Part shown: piece after piece, positions 23,078-32,318 of the stretch
Position numbering within the stretch: position 1 is the first letter of the stretch
How the letters are laid out: every line of letters starts with the position of its first letter
Source of the DNA: an uncultured Bacteroidota bacterium
Lineage (GTDB): Bacteria > Bacteroidota > Bacteroidia > Flavobacteriales > Flavobacteriaceae
Length of the DNA: 32,731 nt
NCBI GenBank assembly: GCA_903839195.1
Contig: CAIMBK010000102.1
Location: 1-32,731 of the forward strand
Direction: 5' to 3'
Made by a program: the position numbers and the translations under genes
Notes under the pieces: model-generated
Told to the model about the DNA's origin: nothing
The model's database searches: none
The model's input: the letters and a program-made list of their open reading frames with translations, nothing else

Positions 23078-25492
23078 TTATTTTCTTTTAAACCACCTCA
23101 ATAATTTGTTTCTTGAAGATGCTTTTTTACCACTATCTTCACCATAACCGTAACCATAACCATAATTATAGCCGTAACTATAACCATAACTGTATTTATA
23201 GCCATATCCGTATCCGTATCCTTTTTCACCACCCACATTGTTAATCACGTAGGACATATTTACCATTTTACCTTGTTCTTTAAGTTCTTTAGAATAGGTT
23301 AGTAATTTCTTATCTGTATGATCTGCACGAGTAACATATACAGTAACATCAGTCAATTGAGAAATTAACAACGTATCCGTAACCAAAATGGTTGGTGCGG
23401 TATCGACTATAATATAATCAAATTGCTTTTTTAGTATATTTAACAACTCTTCAAATCTACCATTTGATAATAATTCTGCTGGATTTGGTGGAACAGAACC
23501 TGCAAAAACAATATTCAAAAACTCATTATTGAAAACTTTTTCGTTTATTAAGTTTTTCCAATCGGTTTTGGAATCATACAAATAGTTAGATAAACCAATA
23601 CGGTTTTTATTTACTCTAAGGTGTTTGTGCAATTGTGGGTTTCTTAAATCAGCTCCAATTAAAAGCACTTTTTTATCCATTGAAGCGAAAGTCAATGCTA
23701 AATTTAAGGAAACGAACGTTTTTCCTTCTCCTTTAATAGAAGAACAGACATAGATAACTGGACATTCGACTTCTTTTTTTGGAGGAATTAAATAGTTGAT
23801 ATTGGTTCGTAAAATTCTGAAAGATTCTGCCAATACCGATCTATCATTATTGGTAATAATTCGGATCTCTTCCTCAATGAATGGAATTTCAGCAACCACA
23901 GGGATATTTGGTGACAAACGCTCAAAATCAATTTTGCTATGAATCTTAGTATCCAATAAAAAGATAAGGTAAACAATTCCAAAAGGAATTAATAACCCTA
24001 TTAATAACGCTGCTAAATAAATTATATTTCTTTTAGGAGCAATAGGATTATAATTGGTCATGGCATAATCTACCACTTTAATGGAGGGTGTCGTGATTGC
24101 TTTAGACACATATGCTTCCTCTCGTTTTTGCAATAAAAACAAATAAAGCGACTCTTTAATTGCTTGCTGGCGCTCAATAGAACGTAGTATTTTTTCTTTG
24201 GCGGGAATACTACTAAAAGTAGTTGAATTTTCCTGCTTTAATGATTTTACATTTTTAATAGAAACTCCCAGTTGTTTTTGAAGCACTCGAATGGAAAACA
24301 AAACATTCTGTTTTAGTTCTATAAGTTTGTCAGAATATTCAACCAACATGGGGTTTTTTAATCCGGCACTCACTAATAACTTCCCTCGATCCAAAACTAC
24401 TTTGTTGTAATCAGAAATTAGAGAATTGATATTTTCATTTTCAATTCCAATATTGGAAGGCAACAATTCGAAAGGACCGTCTTTTTTTAGGGTGTCCTCT
24501 AATAATTTTGCCAAGGCAATTTGCGTTTCCAAAGCATAATAATTGCCCTCGGTAAACGATTTTTTGGCCATGGTAATTTTAGCATCTTCTTGCAAATAGC
24601 TTAAATTATTTTCCGTTTTAAATGTTTTTTTCTGGGTTTCAATTGAGTCCAATTCACCGCTCAAATTAACAAATCTCTCGTTAACAAAATCGATGGTCCT
24701 TTGAGAAACTAACTGTCTATCTGCGACTCCATCTTCATTGAATTTAGTAATTATTTCATTAATAATAGCTTCTGATTTGTCTTTATTTTCCCCAGATAAT
24801 ACTAAAGACAAAACTTCACTTTGTTTTGCCGTACTAGCCAAATTCAATGCATTAGACAAGCCTTCTACTACAATTGATAATGGCCTTCGAACTATCTTAT
24901 AATGCTCCTGATCTTGTTTCGAAATAGACACATTGTTTTCTAACATTAAAATAAACTCTTGTCCTTTAATTTTGTTTTTTTGACCAAATTGGTAGGTGGT
25001 ATCAGAGCTACTGTCTTCTGAAATAATTTTATATCCTTTGGATTGCAATTCAATTTCTAATAGTATCTTTCTAGTATTAATGCTGTCTATGGAATCCAAC
25101 CAAATTACTTTGAACGGTCTTTCTTTCCACAGCTCTGAAGTTTTAATGTTTCCAATAGTAAAATAGGACGTTTCTAATTTCAAATCAGTAGCTACTAATT
25201 CTAATAATCGATGTGATTTTAAAACCTCAATTTCATTGTCCAAATTGACTTTAGAATTGGAAAAAAGTGCTGCTACATCACTTGGAAGTTTCATTCCGCC
25301 CTTAGAATTGTCTAAAATTTTAATCTTAGCCGTAGTTTGATAAATATCACTTGCATAACGCAGGTAGGTAAAAGCAACAAATAATGATACGATTGTTCCC
25401 ACAACAAACCATCTCCAAAAAGCAAGATATTTGAATAAAATATCTTTAATATTTATTTCTTGTATTTCTGAATTGTTATTATTATTTTCCAT
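23078..25492 (-). CDS. Wzc-type polysaccharide chain-length regulator and tyrosine autokinase
   Basis: An 804-aa inner-membrane protein that controls polymer length and export. It has a Wzz domain with membrane helices at ~23-45 and ~497-520, and long coiled-coil segments between them (~265-450). The cytoplasmic BY-kinase follows: Walker A SSIKGEGKT (584-592), Walker A' GADLR (613-617, with Gly where many members have Asp) and Walker B IIVDTAP (694-700). The tail at 758-784 alternates Tyr with Gly, Ser, Lys or Asn (13 tyrosines) and is followed by a basic end, RNKLLRWFKRK. That tail is the expected autophosphorylation site and substrate of the adjacent phosphatase. It is the last gene of the minus-strand locus, 6 bases after wza. 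Confidence 0.95.
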   Translation of the reverse strand: MENNNNNSEIQEINIKDILFKYLAFWRWFVVGTIVSLFVAFTYLRYASDIYQTTAKIKILDNSKGGMKLPSDVAALFSNSKVNLDNEIEVLKSHRLLELVATDLKLETSYFTIGNIKTSELWKERPFKVIWLDSIDSINTRKILLEIELQSKGYKIISEDSSSDTTYQFGQKNKIKGQEFILMLENNVSISKQDQEHYKIVRRPLSIVVEGLSNALNLASTAKQSEVLSLVLSGENKDKSEAIINEIITKFNEDGVADRQLVSQRTIDFVNERFVNLSGELDSIETQKKTFKTENNLSYLQEDAKITMAKKSFTEGNYYALETQIALAKLLEDTLKKDGPFELLPSNIGIENENINSLISDYNKVVLDRGKLLVSAGLKNPMLVEYSDKLIELKQNVLFSIRVLQKQLGVSIKNVKSLKQENSTTFSSIPAKEKILRSIERQQAIKESLYLFLLQKREEAYVSKAITTPSIKVVDYAMTNYNPIAPKRNIIYLAALLIGLLIPFGIVYLIFLLDTKIHSKIDFERLSPNIPVVAEIPFIEEEIRIITNNDRSVLAESFRILRTNINYLIPPKKEVECPVIYVCSSIKGEGKTFVSLNLALTFASMDKKVLLIGADLRNPQLHKHLRVNKNRIGLSNYLYDSKTDWKNLINEKVFNNEFLNIVFAGSVPPNPAELLSNGRFEELLNILKKQFDYIIVDTAPTILVTDTLLISQLTDVTVYVTRADHTDKKLLTYSKELKEQGKMVNMSYVINNVGGEKGYGYGYGYKYSYGYSYGYNYGYGYGYGEDSGKKASSRNKLLRWFKRK
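23141..23221. repeat. imperfect 6-bp coding repeat for the Tyr-Gly tail
   Basis: About 13 imperfect hexamers of the CCATAA/CCGTAA/CCATAT type on the plus strand encode the Tyr-X tail of the Wzc-like kinase. Unit changes would keep the frame. Confidence 0.8.
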
Positions 25493-25498
25493 AACTAA

Positions 25499-26266
25499 TT
25501 ATCGGGTTAACAAAACAAATGTGGTTAATAAAATGGAGAAAACAGAAAGCACGGTAGTTGTATTTCCTATAAATCCAGCACTTTTAACTTTAACATTGTT
25601 TGGATATACATACACAATATCATTTTGTTTAATATTGTAAAATGGCGAATCGAACCAATCGGATTTAGTTAAATCTATTTTGTGGTATTTTCTTTTACCT
25701 TCTTCTTCCCTAATGAGCCAAACTTCTTTTCTATTGGCTTCAATAGTTATATCACCGGCGTAACCAAGAGCTTGTGGTAATGAAATAGATTGTTCATAAT
25801 AAGTATAGGTTCCAGGCATTTTTACTTCGCCTAATACCGTTACCTTGGCATTTAAAATTCTCACACTTACGGTTGGATTTTTTAAATGACCGTTGCTTTC
25901 AAGAATTAAGGTAATTGCCTTTTCTAATTCAGAAGTTGTTTTACCGCTGGCAGCAATTTCACCTAAAACAGGCAAGCTAATTTTACCCTCAGCAGAAACC
26001 AAATGACCCTGCAATTTTAATAATTCTATTGAATTAACCGCTGCAGCTGTGGTGGAAACAGAATTGTAGGGAAGTGCTGTTTCTGGATTTAGTGTGGTAA
26101 TTTTAACATCCAAAATATCATTGACTTGAATTTTAGGAAGCGAATACATTACACTAGTTTCGGTCCCTTCTTTAATAGTGCTAAACAAGATAATATCCTT
26201 TTTGGAAGCGCATCCTTGTATAAGAAGAAGTAGTATTATACCTGTAATATTTTTCATTATTTTCAT
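25499..26266 (-). CDS. Polysaccharide export outer-membrane lipoprotein (Wza family)
   Basis: A 255-aa protein forming the outer-membrane part of the polysaccharide export channel. The signal peptide ends in a lipobox, LLIQGC (Cys19). The Poly_export domain (~45-140; KIQVNDILDVKI opening) is followed by a SLBB-type domain (VTVLGEVKMPGTYTY, ~170-230). A C-terminal hydrophobic helix (VLSVFSILLTTFVLL) may cross a membrane, as in Wza. It is shorter than E. coli Wza (~380 aa), in line with Bacteroidota forms. It lies 6 bases from the dehydratase gene and 6 from the Wzc-like gene. Confidence 0.92.
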   Translation of the reverse strand: MKIMKNITGIILLLLIQGCASKKDIILFSTIKEGTETSVMYSLPKIQVNDILDVKITTLNPETALPYNSVSTTAAAVNSIELLKLQGHLVSAEGKISLPVLGEIAASGKTTSELEKAITLILESNGHLKNPTVSVRILNAKVTVLGEVKMPGTYTYYEQSISLPQALGYAGDITIEANRKEVWLIREEEGKRKYHKIDLTKSDWFDSPFYNIKQNDIVYVYPNNVKVKSAGFIGNTTTVLSVFSILLTTFVLLTR

Positions 26267-26272
26267 TTTTAT

Positions 26273-28219
26273 TTAAAAAGAATCGTTTTGATAATTTGGT
26301 ATAAAATATTCGGGTACCAAATCTTTTATTAATTCTAAAGTTATTTTTGAATCTGAAGTTCTAACTACTTCAATTAGTTTCTCAATTTTTATAGTATTTA
26401 CATCAAAATTAGCGTTTGTCTCTTTGGAAATCATTATTTTTTGATGATGTGTTGGCTGAGCAATTGCAGCATCTGTAATTAATTCTTCATATAATTTTTC
26501 ACCAGGACGCAATCCTACAAATTTAAGTTCAATGTCAATGTTTGGTTTTAATCCAGACAAAAGAATCATGTTTTTGGCCAAATCGTAAATTTTAATTGGT
26601 TCTCCCATATCAAAAAGAAAAATCTCGCCGCCGCTTCCCATTGCTGCCGCTTCCAAAACAAGTTGACAGGCCTCAGGAATGGTCATAAAAAATCGGGTTA
26701 CTTCTTTATGGGTTAAAGTAATAGGGCCGCCGGCTTGAATTTGTTTATTAAACAACTCAACAACAGAACCATTAGAACCCAAAACATTTCCGAAACGGGT
26801 GGTAATAAATTTAGTTTTTTCGGGTTCGTTTTCATTTTTATAATGCAGGGATTGAATGTAAATTTCCGCAATTCTCTTGGAAGCACCCATTATATTTGTT
26901 GGGTTAACCGCTTTATCAGTGGAAATGAAAACAAATTTACAAACTTTATATTTTACAGCTAAATCAGCAACGATTTTGGTGCCCATTACATTAGCTAAAA
27001 TGGCTTGCGACCGGTTTTTTTCCATCATAGGAACGTGTTTGTAGGCGGCGGCATGATAAATATAATTGGGATGGAAATTTTTAAAAACATTTTCCATTTC
27101 CAAAGCATCTCGAACATCGGCGATGATAAATTTAAAATCAATAAATTGAAATTTATTGGACAATTCCAATTCCAAATGATGAAGCGGTGTTTCCGCTTGA
27201 TCGACAATAATAATCGATTTTGGATTGTAATTGGCTAATTGTAAAACAATTTCTGTTCCTATTGAACCCGCTCCGCCGGTTACCATTATAACTTTATTAT
27301 AAATAATATCCGAAAAATGGGCGTTGTCTAATAAAATTGCCTCTCGTTGCAACAATTCCTCAATATTGATTCTTTTAATTTTATGTTGAAAATCATCGAT
27401 GGAATCCGTTTCTAAAAATCTGGGTGCTTTAAAAACTTTGATTCCATTTTCGAGACATTCGGTAATTATTTTTGTTTTTTCGGCTTTTGAAAAACTATTA
27501 TCTCCAATTATTATTGCCTGAATCCCTAAAAACCGATATAATATTGGTAATGGTCTATTGAATTTATATATTCTTAAATCGAAAATTCTTTTCCCTCTAA
27601 TATTTTCATCGTTGGTTACAAATCCTACAACTTCAAAAGGAGTTGAAACCCCTTCCAAAATGGATTGTACCAATGAAATCGAATTGGGATTTGTTCCAAT
27701 TACTAAGGTTTTTAGCTTTTTGGTATCCATTTGCTTCGGCGATAATTTATCGAAAATTATTCTGATTGCTATTCGAAACAACATTAGATTACAGAAAGAA
27801 AGCAACAAAGCAAACACAATAGTTGTTGTTTTAAATACTCGTTGTCCCGTGAAAATATATTGAATATTATCCACAATAAGTATAAAAAAATGTGATGATC
27901 CAACGGCTAAAAAAAGTTTAATTACATCGACATAAGTAGAATGACGAACCAATCCAGAATAGGTTCTGAAGATGATAAAAAACAAGGCATTTGAAACTAT
28001 ATATATAAATATTTTTAGATTAATTGAGAGTACAGTCTCTAAATCGGCATTCAAAGAAAATAACAGGGCATAATTTAATAAAATAGATAGTGTAACAATA
28101 ATAACATCAATATAAAATATTACCCACCTAGGTAAATACTTAATATCTTGAATGTTGATTTTTTCGTTTCTAAATTTTCTTAGAAACTGAAAAAAATTGA
28201 TTATTTGTTTTATTGGCAT
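26273..28219 (-). CDS. Membrane-anchored UDP-sugar 4,6-dehydratase (PglF/CapD/WbpM-like)
   Basis: A 648-aa inner-membrane enzyme. Four membrane helices (~30-150) and a first Rossmann-like domain (VIGTNPNSISLV, ~170-285) precede the catalytic SDR domain from ~312 (MVTGGAGSIGTEIV). The active-site pattern is STDKAVNPTNIMGASKR: the usual catalytic Tyr is Met, as in PglF-type C4/C6 dehydratases that act on UDP-GlcNAc. The product would be the 4-keto-6-deoxy sugar that a PglE-like aminotransferase, such as the one at the right edge, aminates. Full length. It is followed 6 bases later by wza. Confidence 0.93.
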   Translation of the reverse strand: MPIKQIINFFQFLRKFRNEKINIQDIKYLPRWVIFYIDVIIVTLSILLNYALLFSLNADLETVLSINLKIFIYIVSNALFFIIFRTYSGLVRHSTYVDVIKLFLAVGSSHFFILIVDNIQYIFTGQRVFKTTTIVFALLLSFCNLMLFRIAIRIIFDKLSPKQMDTKKLKTLVIGTNPNSISLVQSILEGVSTPFEVVGFVTNDENIRGKRIFDLRIYKFNRPLPILYRFLGIQAIIIGDNSFSKAEKTKIITECLENGIKVFKAPRFLETDSIDDFQHKIKRINIEELLQREAILLDNAHFSDIIYNKVIMVTGGAGSIGTEIVLQLANYNPKSIIIVDQAETPLHHLELELSNKFQFIDFKFIIADVRDALEMENVFKNFHPNYIYHAAAYKHVPMMEKNRSQAILANVMGTKIVADLAVKYKVCKFVFISTDKAVNPTNIMGASKRIAEIYIQSLHYKNENEPEKTKFITTRFGNVLGSNGSVVELFNKQIQAGGPITLTHKEVTRFFMTIPEACQLVLEAAAMGSGGEIFLFDMGEPIKIYDLAKNMILLSGLKPNIDIELKFVGLRPGEKLYEELITDAAIAQPTHHQKIMISKETNANFDVNTIKIEKLIEVVRTSDSKITLELIKDLVPEYFIPNYQNDSF

Positions 28220-28247
28220 CTATTATTGATTTGGGACGAAAAAAATG

Positions 28248-28889
28248 CTAATACCAATCGGCGTGGTACCTGTTTTTACCCAGGTAAACCATTAATCCGA
28301 AACTTATATTATAGTGAAATCCGATTGTTGGTTTGTATTGTTCTGAAATTAAAGAACCATCAAAACGATAATGTTGTTTGAAATTGGAAATAAAAGAAAC
28401 ATCTGTAAAAATCGCCACCCTTTCGGATAGTTTAAGTTGTGGTGTGATTCCGATAATTAGGTTTCCAATTTGCTCCGATTGGCTTGCGTTAATTGGTCTA
28501 GCTCTTGTGTAGCCAACACCTCCATGGGCTAAAAGGCCTATGTTTTCGTTTAAAATATAAGGCAAACCAAAAAGTTTTCCCACATTGTAATACGCTTGAA
28601 GGCCGATTCGGTTATAATAAATGCCTATTTTTCCGCCTGGATCATTTTCGAATCGATCATTGGCATATTCGCCACGAAGTCCAAAATTTTCATTAAACAT
28701 GAGTCTTCCTCCTATATTTAGATTCGTAAATCCCGAAAAATTAGATTTAAAGGCATCTTTATAAGGACTAATAGCACCTGAATAACCATAGGATGTTTCC
28801 AAAGAAAATTGGTTATATCGAGATTGGGCTTTTAAATAATTTGATAAAAGCAATAGTATGGGCAGAATGTAAATAATTGATTTTTTCAT
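28248..28889 (-). CDS. OmpA-like outer-membrane beta-barrel protein (barrel only)
   Basis: A 213-aa exported protein with a clear signal peptide (IIYILPILLLLSNYLKAQ) and alternating beta strands typical of an eight-stranded OmpA-like barrel: FSLETSYGYSG, NIGGRLMFNENFGLRGEY, YNVGKLFGLPYI. The end, MVYLGKNRYHADWY, matches the point where flavobacterial OmpA proteins continue into calcium-repeat and peptidoglycan-binding domains; here a stop follows. It is either a natural barrel-only porin or a shortened OmpA. It sits inside the polysaccharide operon, 28 bases before the dehydratase, so a part in polymer passage or surface anchoring is possible but unproven. Confidence 0.78.
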   Translation of the reverse strand: MKKSIIYILPILLLLSNYLKAQSRYNQFSLETSYGYSGAISPYKDAFKSNFSGFTNLNIGGRLMFNENFGLRGEYANDRFENDPGGKIGIYYNRIGLQAYYNVGKLFGLPYILNENIGLLAHGGVGYTRARPINASQSEQIGNLIIGITPQLKLSERVAIFTDVSFISNFKQHYRFDGSLISEQYKPTIGFHYNISFGLMVYLGKNRYHADWY

Positions 28890-29035
28890 GTTCTATTTTT
28901 TAAAATTAGGAAGTACAACCAAATTTTAAATTACAATGCAAATTAGCATTTTATTAGTGATAAATCAAATTGTTTCGATTGATTTATTTATAATTTTATC
29001 TTTAGAAAAAGTTAGTCTTATTAGTACCAAAAAAA
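28890..29035. promoter_or_regulatory. spacer between rfbB and the OmpA-like gene, possible internal promoter
   Basis: A 146-base A+T-rich gap. On the minus strand a TTTG followed about 20 bases later by TAATTTG (one base short of TAnnTTTG) could start the ompA-like-pglF-wza-wzc transcript. No terminator is clear. Confidence 0.25.
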
Positions 29036-30079
29036 CTATTTAAGGTATTGATTTTCATAATATTGGGTATAAGAACCACTGGTGACGTTTTGAAGCCATT
29101 CCTCATTATTTAAAAACCAATTGACAGTTTTTTCCAATCCTTCTTCAAAAGTGACTGACGGTTTCCAACCCAATTCCGTCATTAATTTATTAGAATCAAT
29201 CGCATATCTAAAATCATGACCCGCTCGGTCTGTTACATAAGAAATCAATTTTTCTGATGTACCCATTTCTCTATTTAGTTTTGAATCCATTATTTTGCAT
29301 AATAATTTTATCAATTCAATATTTTTCCATTCGTTATTTCCTCCGATATTATAGGTATCTCCAACTTTTCCAGAATGAAAAATAACATCGATGGCTTTAG
29401 CATGATCTTCTACAAAAAGCCAGTCCCGAATGTTGTCTCCTGTTCCATAAACCGGTAAAGGTTTATTGTTTTTTATGTTGTTTATAAATAATGGGATTAA
29501 TTTTTCTGGGAAATGGTGCGATCCGTAATTATTGGAACAATTGGATATTTTGACAGGAATGTGATAGGTTTCATAATAGGCACGAACAAGATGATCACTA
29601 CTTGCTTTTGAAGCCGAATAAGGAGAATTCGGACTATACGGTGTGCTTTCTGTAAACTTACCCGTTTCTCCAAGTGTACCATAAACCTCATCAGTACTTA
29701 CGTGATAAAACAGAACATCTTTTCGGCTGCCCCAAACCTTCTTGGCGGCATTTAATAAATTGGCTGTACCAACAACATTGGTACTAATAAATTCCATTGG
29801 ATTACTAATACTTCGATCAACATGCGACTCAGCAGCCAAATGAATAACAGCATCTGGTTTTTCCTTTTCAAAGAAGTCTTGAATGGAATTAATAGCTACA
29901 ATATCCAATTGAACGAAGCTATAATTAGGTGCCTCCTCAATATCTTTTAGGTTTTCTAAATTACCTGCATAGGTTAGTTTATCGAGATTGATTATAGAAT
30001 AGTGAGGGTATTTGGTAACAAAATGTCTAACAACATGCGAACCAATAAATCCTGCGCCTCCTGTGATAATTATTTTCAT
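29036..30079 (-). CDS. rfbB: dTDP-glucose 4,6-dehydratase
   Basis: A 347-aa soluble SDR enzyme converting dTDP-glucose to dTDP-4-keto-6-deoxyglucose, the precursor of rhamnose and many 6-deoxy sugars. Motifs: GGAGFIGSH (7-15), AAESHVDRS (82-90), the catalytic STDEVYG (128-134; Thr129, Asp130, Glu131) and YSASK (Tyr154, Lys158). Length and the ending (LEKTVNWFLNNEEWL) match RmlB. The other dTDP-sugar genes (rfbA, C, D) are not within the window. It is preceded by a TATTTTTG box (complement of 30102-30109). Confidence 0.96.
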   Translation of the reverse strand: MKIIITGGAGFIGSHVVRHFVTKYPHYSIINLDKLTYAGNLENLKDIEEAPNYSFVQLDIVAINSIQDFFEKEKPDAVIHLAAESHVDRSISNPMEFISTNVVGTANLLNAAKKVWGSRKDVLFYHVSTDEVYGTLGETGKFTESTPYSPNSPYSASKASSDHLVRAYYETYHIPVKISNCSNNYGSHHFPEKLIPLFINNIKNNKPLPVYGTGDNIRDWLFVEDHAKAIDVIFHSGKVGDTYNIGGNNEWKNIELIKLLCKIMDSKLNREMGTSEKLISYVTDRAGHDFRYAIDSNKLMTELGWKPSVTFEEGLEKTVNWFLNNEEWLQNVTSGSYTQYYENQYLK

Positions 30080-30101
30080 TTGTATAGCAATTATTTTAGT
30101 G

Positions 30102-30109
30102 CAAAAATA
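30102..30109 (-). promoter_or_regulatory. -7 box TATTTTTG of rfbB
   Basis: Perfect TAnnTTTG on the minus strand, 22 bases before the rfbB ATG, within the 121-base gap after the sugar transferase gene. No clear -33 is seen. Confidence 0.5.
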
Positions 30110-30200
30110 GTGTAATTTTATAAATGTTTGGAATCCGTTTAACCGAATTCAATAAGTACGTTTGTAATGGTAATATTGCGTTGGGATAATTGAAGGTTTT

Positions 30201-30767
30201 TTAAAAATCTTTGCTCTTTGCTCTAAAAACTGTTTTCACAATTATTTTAATATCTCCAAAAATTGAATTAGTATAATAATATTCCAAATTCATTTTAACC
30301 TTATCGGGGAAAATTACCGTATCATTATAAAGTAGCGGATTTTCTTGAAGCGCCAATAGTTGGTCTTCATTAGCATATTTAATACTAGCTAAACTTGTAA
30401 ACCCTGGTTTTAATTCAACTATTTTTCTGTTTTCCCCTTCCAATAAATCGTAATAACCCGGAATGTCTGGGCGGGGACCTACAAAACTCATGTCTCCAAT
30501 TAGCACATTCCACAGTTGGGGTAATTCGTCTAATTTTGAATTTCTTAAAAAAGCACCCCATTTGGAAATTGGTTTTTCAACAGAGGGACCAAAAGTTCTT
30601 ATTTTATAGATTGTAAATGGCAAACCATATTGACCTATTCTTTTTTGAGAAAATAGTCCATTTTGTTTGGCATCTATTGAAGCTAGTATATAGAGAAATA
30701 ACAATAAAAAGGCAGTTGATATTAGCCCTAGCAACGCAAAAAAAAGATCAAAAAGCCGTTTTGACAT
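30201..30767 (-). CDS. Undecaprenyl-phosphate sugar phosphotransferase (PglC-like)
   Basis: A 188-aa monotopic membrane enzyme of the small bacterial sugar-transferase family, which starts glycan assembly by moving a sugar-phosphate from a UDP-sugar to undecaprenyl phosphate. A single N-terminal hydrophobic hairpin (LFFALLGLISTAFLLLFLYIL) is followed by QKRIGQYGLPFTIYKIRTF, then LDELPQLWNVLIGDMSFVGPRPD, the hallmark catalytic block with its Asp-Glu dyad. The short length, lacking the extra helices of WbaP/WcaJ, is PglC-like and suits a bacillosamine-type or other amino sugar from the PglF- and PglE-like enzymes here. Confidence 0.93.
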   Translation of the reverse strand: MSKRLFDLFFALLGLISTAFLLLFLYILASIDAKQNGLFSQKRIGQYGLPFTIYKIRTFGPSVEKPISKWGAFLRNSKLDELPQLWNVLIGDMSFVGPRPDIPGYYDLLEGENRKIVELKPGFTSLASIKYANEDQLLALQENPLLYNDTVIFPDKVKMNLEYYYTNSIFGDIKIIVKTVFRAKSKDF

Positions 30768-30806
30768 TATGTTGTATTATTATTTTTATTAGGATTAACA
30801 GAAAAT

Positions 30807-30854
30807 TTAACCGCAAAGAACGCAACGTTTTTCGCAAAGAACGCAAAGAGAAAA
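30807..30854. repeat. GCAAAG-type intergenic repeat, left copy
   Basis: TTAACCGCAAAGAACGCAA (30807-30825), then CGCAAAGAACGCAAAGAGAA (30833-30852). A related copy in the same orientation lies at 32319-32346. Nearby, AACGATTT is repeated in tandem (30919-30934). The rest of the 30768-30983 gap holds no gene I can support. Confidence 0.75.
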
Positions 30855-30983
30855 GAACATTTTTGAAAAGTGGATTCTGTGATTTGGTTATTTGATTAGT
30901 CGTGATTTATTACATTCAAACGATTTAACGATTTAACTTTTTCAGAATAGAACCTTCTCAAACTACAATCTACTATACCATCT

Positions 30984-32204
30984 CTAAAAAGCGGTCAATA
31001 AGAAAGTTTCCAAGGCTACAATTTCAATTCCTTCTACAGTATTCCCAGAAAAGGCATCCATAGTAATTACAATTTTAGGGTAATTGTCTTTAATGGCTAA
31101 GAGATTTCCAAACTCCCGCTTTATAGTTTGTTCTTCGTGAATACTTTGGGCCACTTGAATGTATTTTTTTTCTCCATTTTTCTCCACAATAAAATCAATT
31201 TCTTTATTTCCTATAATTCCAATACTAATTTTATAACCGCAATAGGCCAAATGATTGTAAACAGCATTTTCTAAAATCTTACCCTGATCTTCAAGACGGT
31301 AGCCCCAAAGTGCATTTCGTATTCCCAAATTTTCGAAATAATATTTTTCGCCAAATTCAAACAATCGTTTACCTATAATATCATATCTTGATACCACTTG
31401 TATTATAAATGCATTTACTAAATAACGATTGTAAATTTGTACCTGATTGGGAGCTATATTTACGCGTTGCGATTTTAAAAAATCACTAATCTTTTTAGCT
31501 GAAAAAATACTCCCCGTATTGGAAGCCAAAAATAAAATGAGTTGCTCTAAAAACGCAACGTTTCTAACAGAAAATCGATTGATAATATCTCTATAAACAA
31601 TCGTGCTATAAATATTTTTTAAATATTCAAATACAATTTCATCTTCTAGTTTTAAATGTTTTAAATAAGGAAGTCCTCCATATTTTAAATATAAACCTAA
31701 ATTTTTAGAATTGGATTCTAATTCCTGAAATTCTAAAAATTCTATGTAGGAAAGACTAAATACTTGGATTTCTATGTACCGTCCACTTAAATACCCCGCT
31801 ATATCGCCGGACAACAAATTGGCATTGCTGCCTGTACAGTAAATATCAAGTTGTAAATCTAAAATTAAGGATCTCAAGGCCGACTCAAAATTTTCTATAT
31901 CTTGAATTTCATCAATAAATAAATAGGTCTTTTCTGTTTTTGATTTATGAATTTGCACATAATTATTCAAATCTTGTGCCGTTTTAATCTCAGAAAAAGC
32001 AAGGTCTTCTTTATTAATATATAGAATAGTCGCTGTTTCATTGTACTTTAAAACTTCCTGAATTATTTGATACAACAAATAACTTTTTCCAACCCTACGC
32101 TGACCCGTAAAGACTTTAATCAAGTTTGAATTCATAAACGGTCGCACTTTATCTATATAGACAGACCGGTTATTAATATTCTTCGGAAGTTCAAAATTTA
32201 TCAT
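30984..32204 (-). CDS. AAA ATPase with DUF4143 (AAA_14 family)
   Basis: A 406-aa predicted cytosolic ATPase. The AAA_14 domain has Walker A GQRRVGKS (34-41), Walker B LFIDEI (95-100) and sensor-like YCTGSNANLLSG (122-133). A winged-helix region (FLKSQRVNIAPNQVQIYNRYL) is followed by a C-terminal DUF4143 domain of PD-(D/E)XK-like look (ENAVYNHL, GNKEIDFIVEKNGEKKYIQVA). These proteins are common and patchy in Bacteroidota; the function is unknown. It does not fit the sugar pathway around it and is bracketed by similar repeats on both sides, so it looks like an insertion. A palindrome overlaps its promoter region. It is complete, with no frameshift. Confidence 0.9.
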   Translation of the reverse strand: MINFELPKNINNRSVYIDKVRPFMNSNLIKVFTGQRRVGKSYLLYQIIQEVLKYNETATILYINKEDLAFSEIKTAQDLNNYVQIHKSKTEKTYLFIDEIQDIENFESALRSLILDLQLDIYCTGSNANLLSGDIAGYLSGRYIEIQVFSLSYIEFLEFQELESNSKNLGLYLKYGGLPYLKHLKLEDEIVFEYLKNIYSTIVYRDIINRFSVRNVAFLEQLILFLASNTGSIFSAKKISDFLKSQRVNIAPNQVQIYNRYLVNAFIIQVVSRYDIIGKRLFEFGEKYYFENLGIRNALWGYRLEDQGKILENAVYNHLAYCGYKISIGIIGNKEIDFIVEKNGEKKYIQVAQSIHEEQTIKREFGNLLAIKDNYPKIVITMDAFSGNTVEGIEIVALETFLLTAF

Positions 32205-32232
32205 TTTTTATAGTTACAATTATAATTATTGG

Positions 32233-32271
32233 CAAATATATAAAAAGTTATAGTTGTGTTTATAACTTTTT
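32233..32271 (-). promoter_or_regulatory. promoter box and perfect palindrome before the AAA/DUF4143 gene
   Basis: TATATTTG (complement of 32233-32240) is a perfect -7 box 28 bases before the ATG. Directly upstream, AAAAAGTTATA (32242-32252) and TATAACTTTTT (32261-32271) form a perfect 11-bp inverted repeat with an 8-base spacer over the -33 position. This suggests an operator. Confidence 0.5.
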
Positions 32272-32318
32272 TAAATTAAATTATTGAAAGATTGAATTTG
32301 AAATGATTTAAAGATTTT

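Noticed and set aside
30617..30895. 92-aa plus-strand frame across the sugar transferase start and the repeat
   Set aside because: Lys/Arg-rich, partly made of the GCAAAG repeat, and antisense to a conserved gene.
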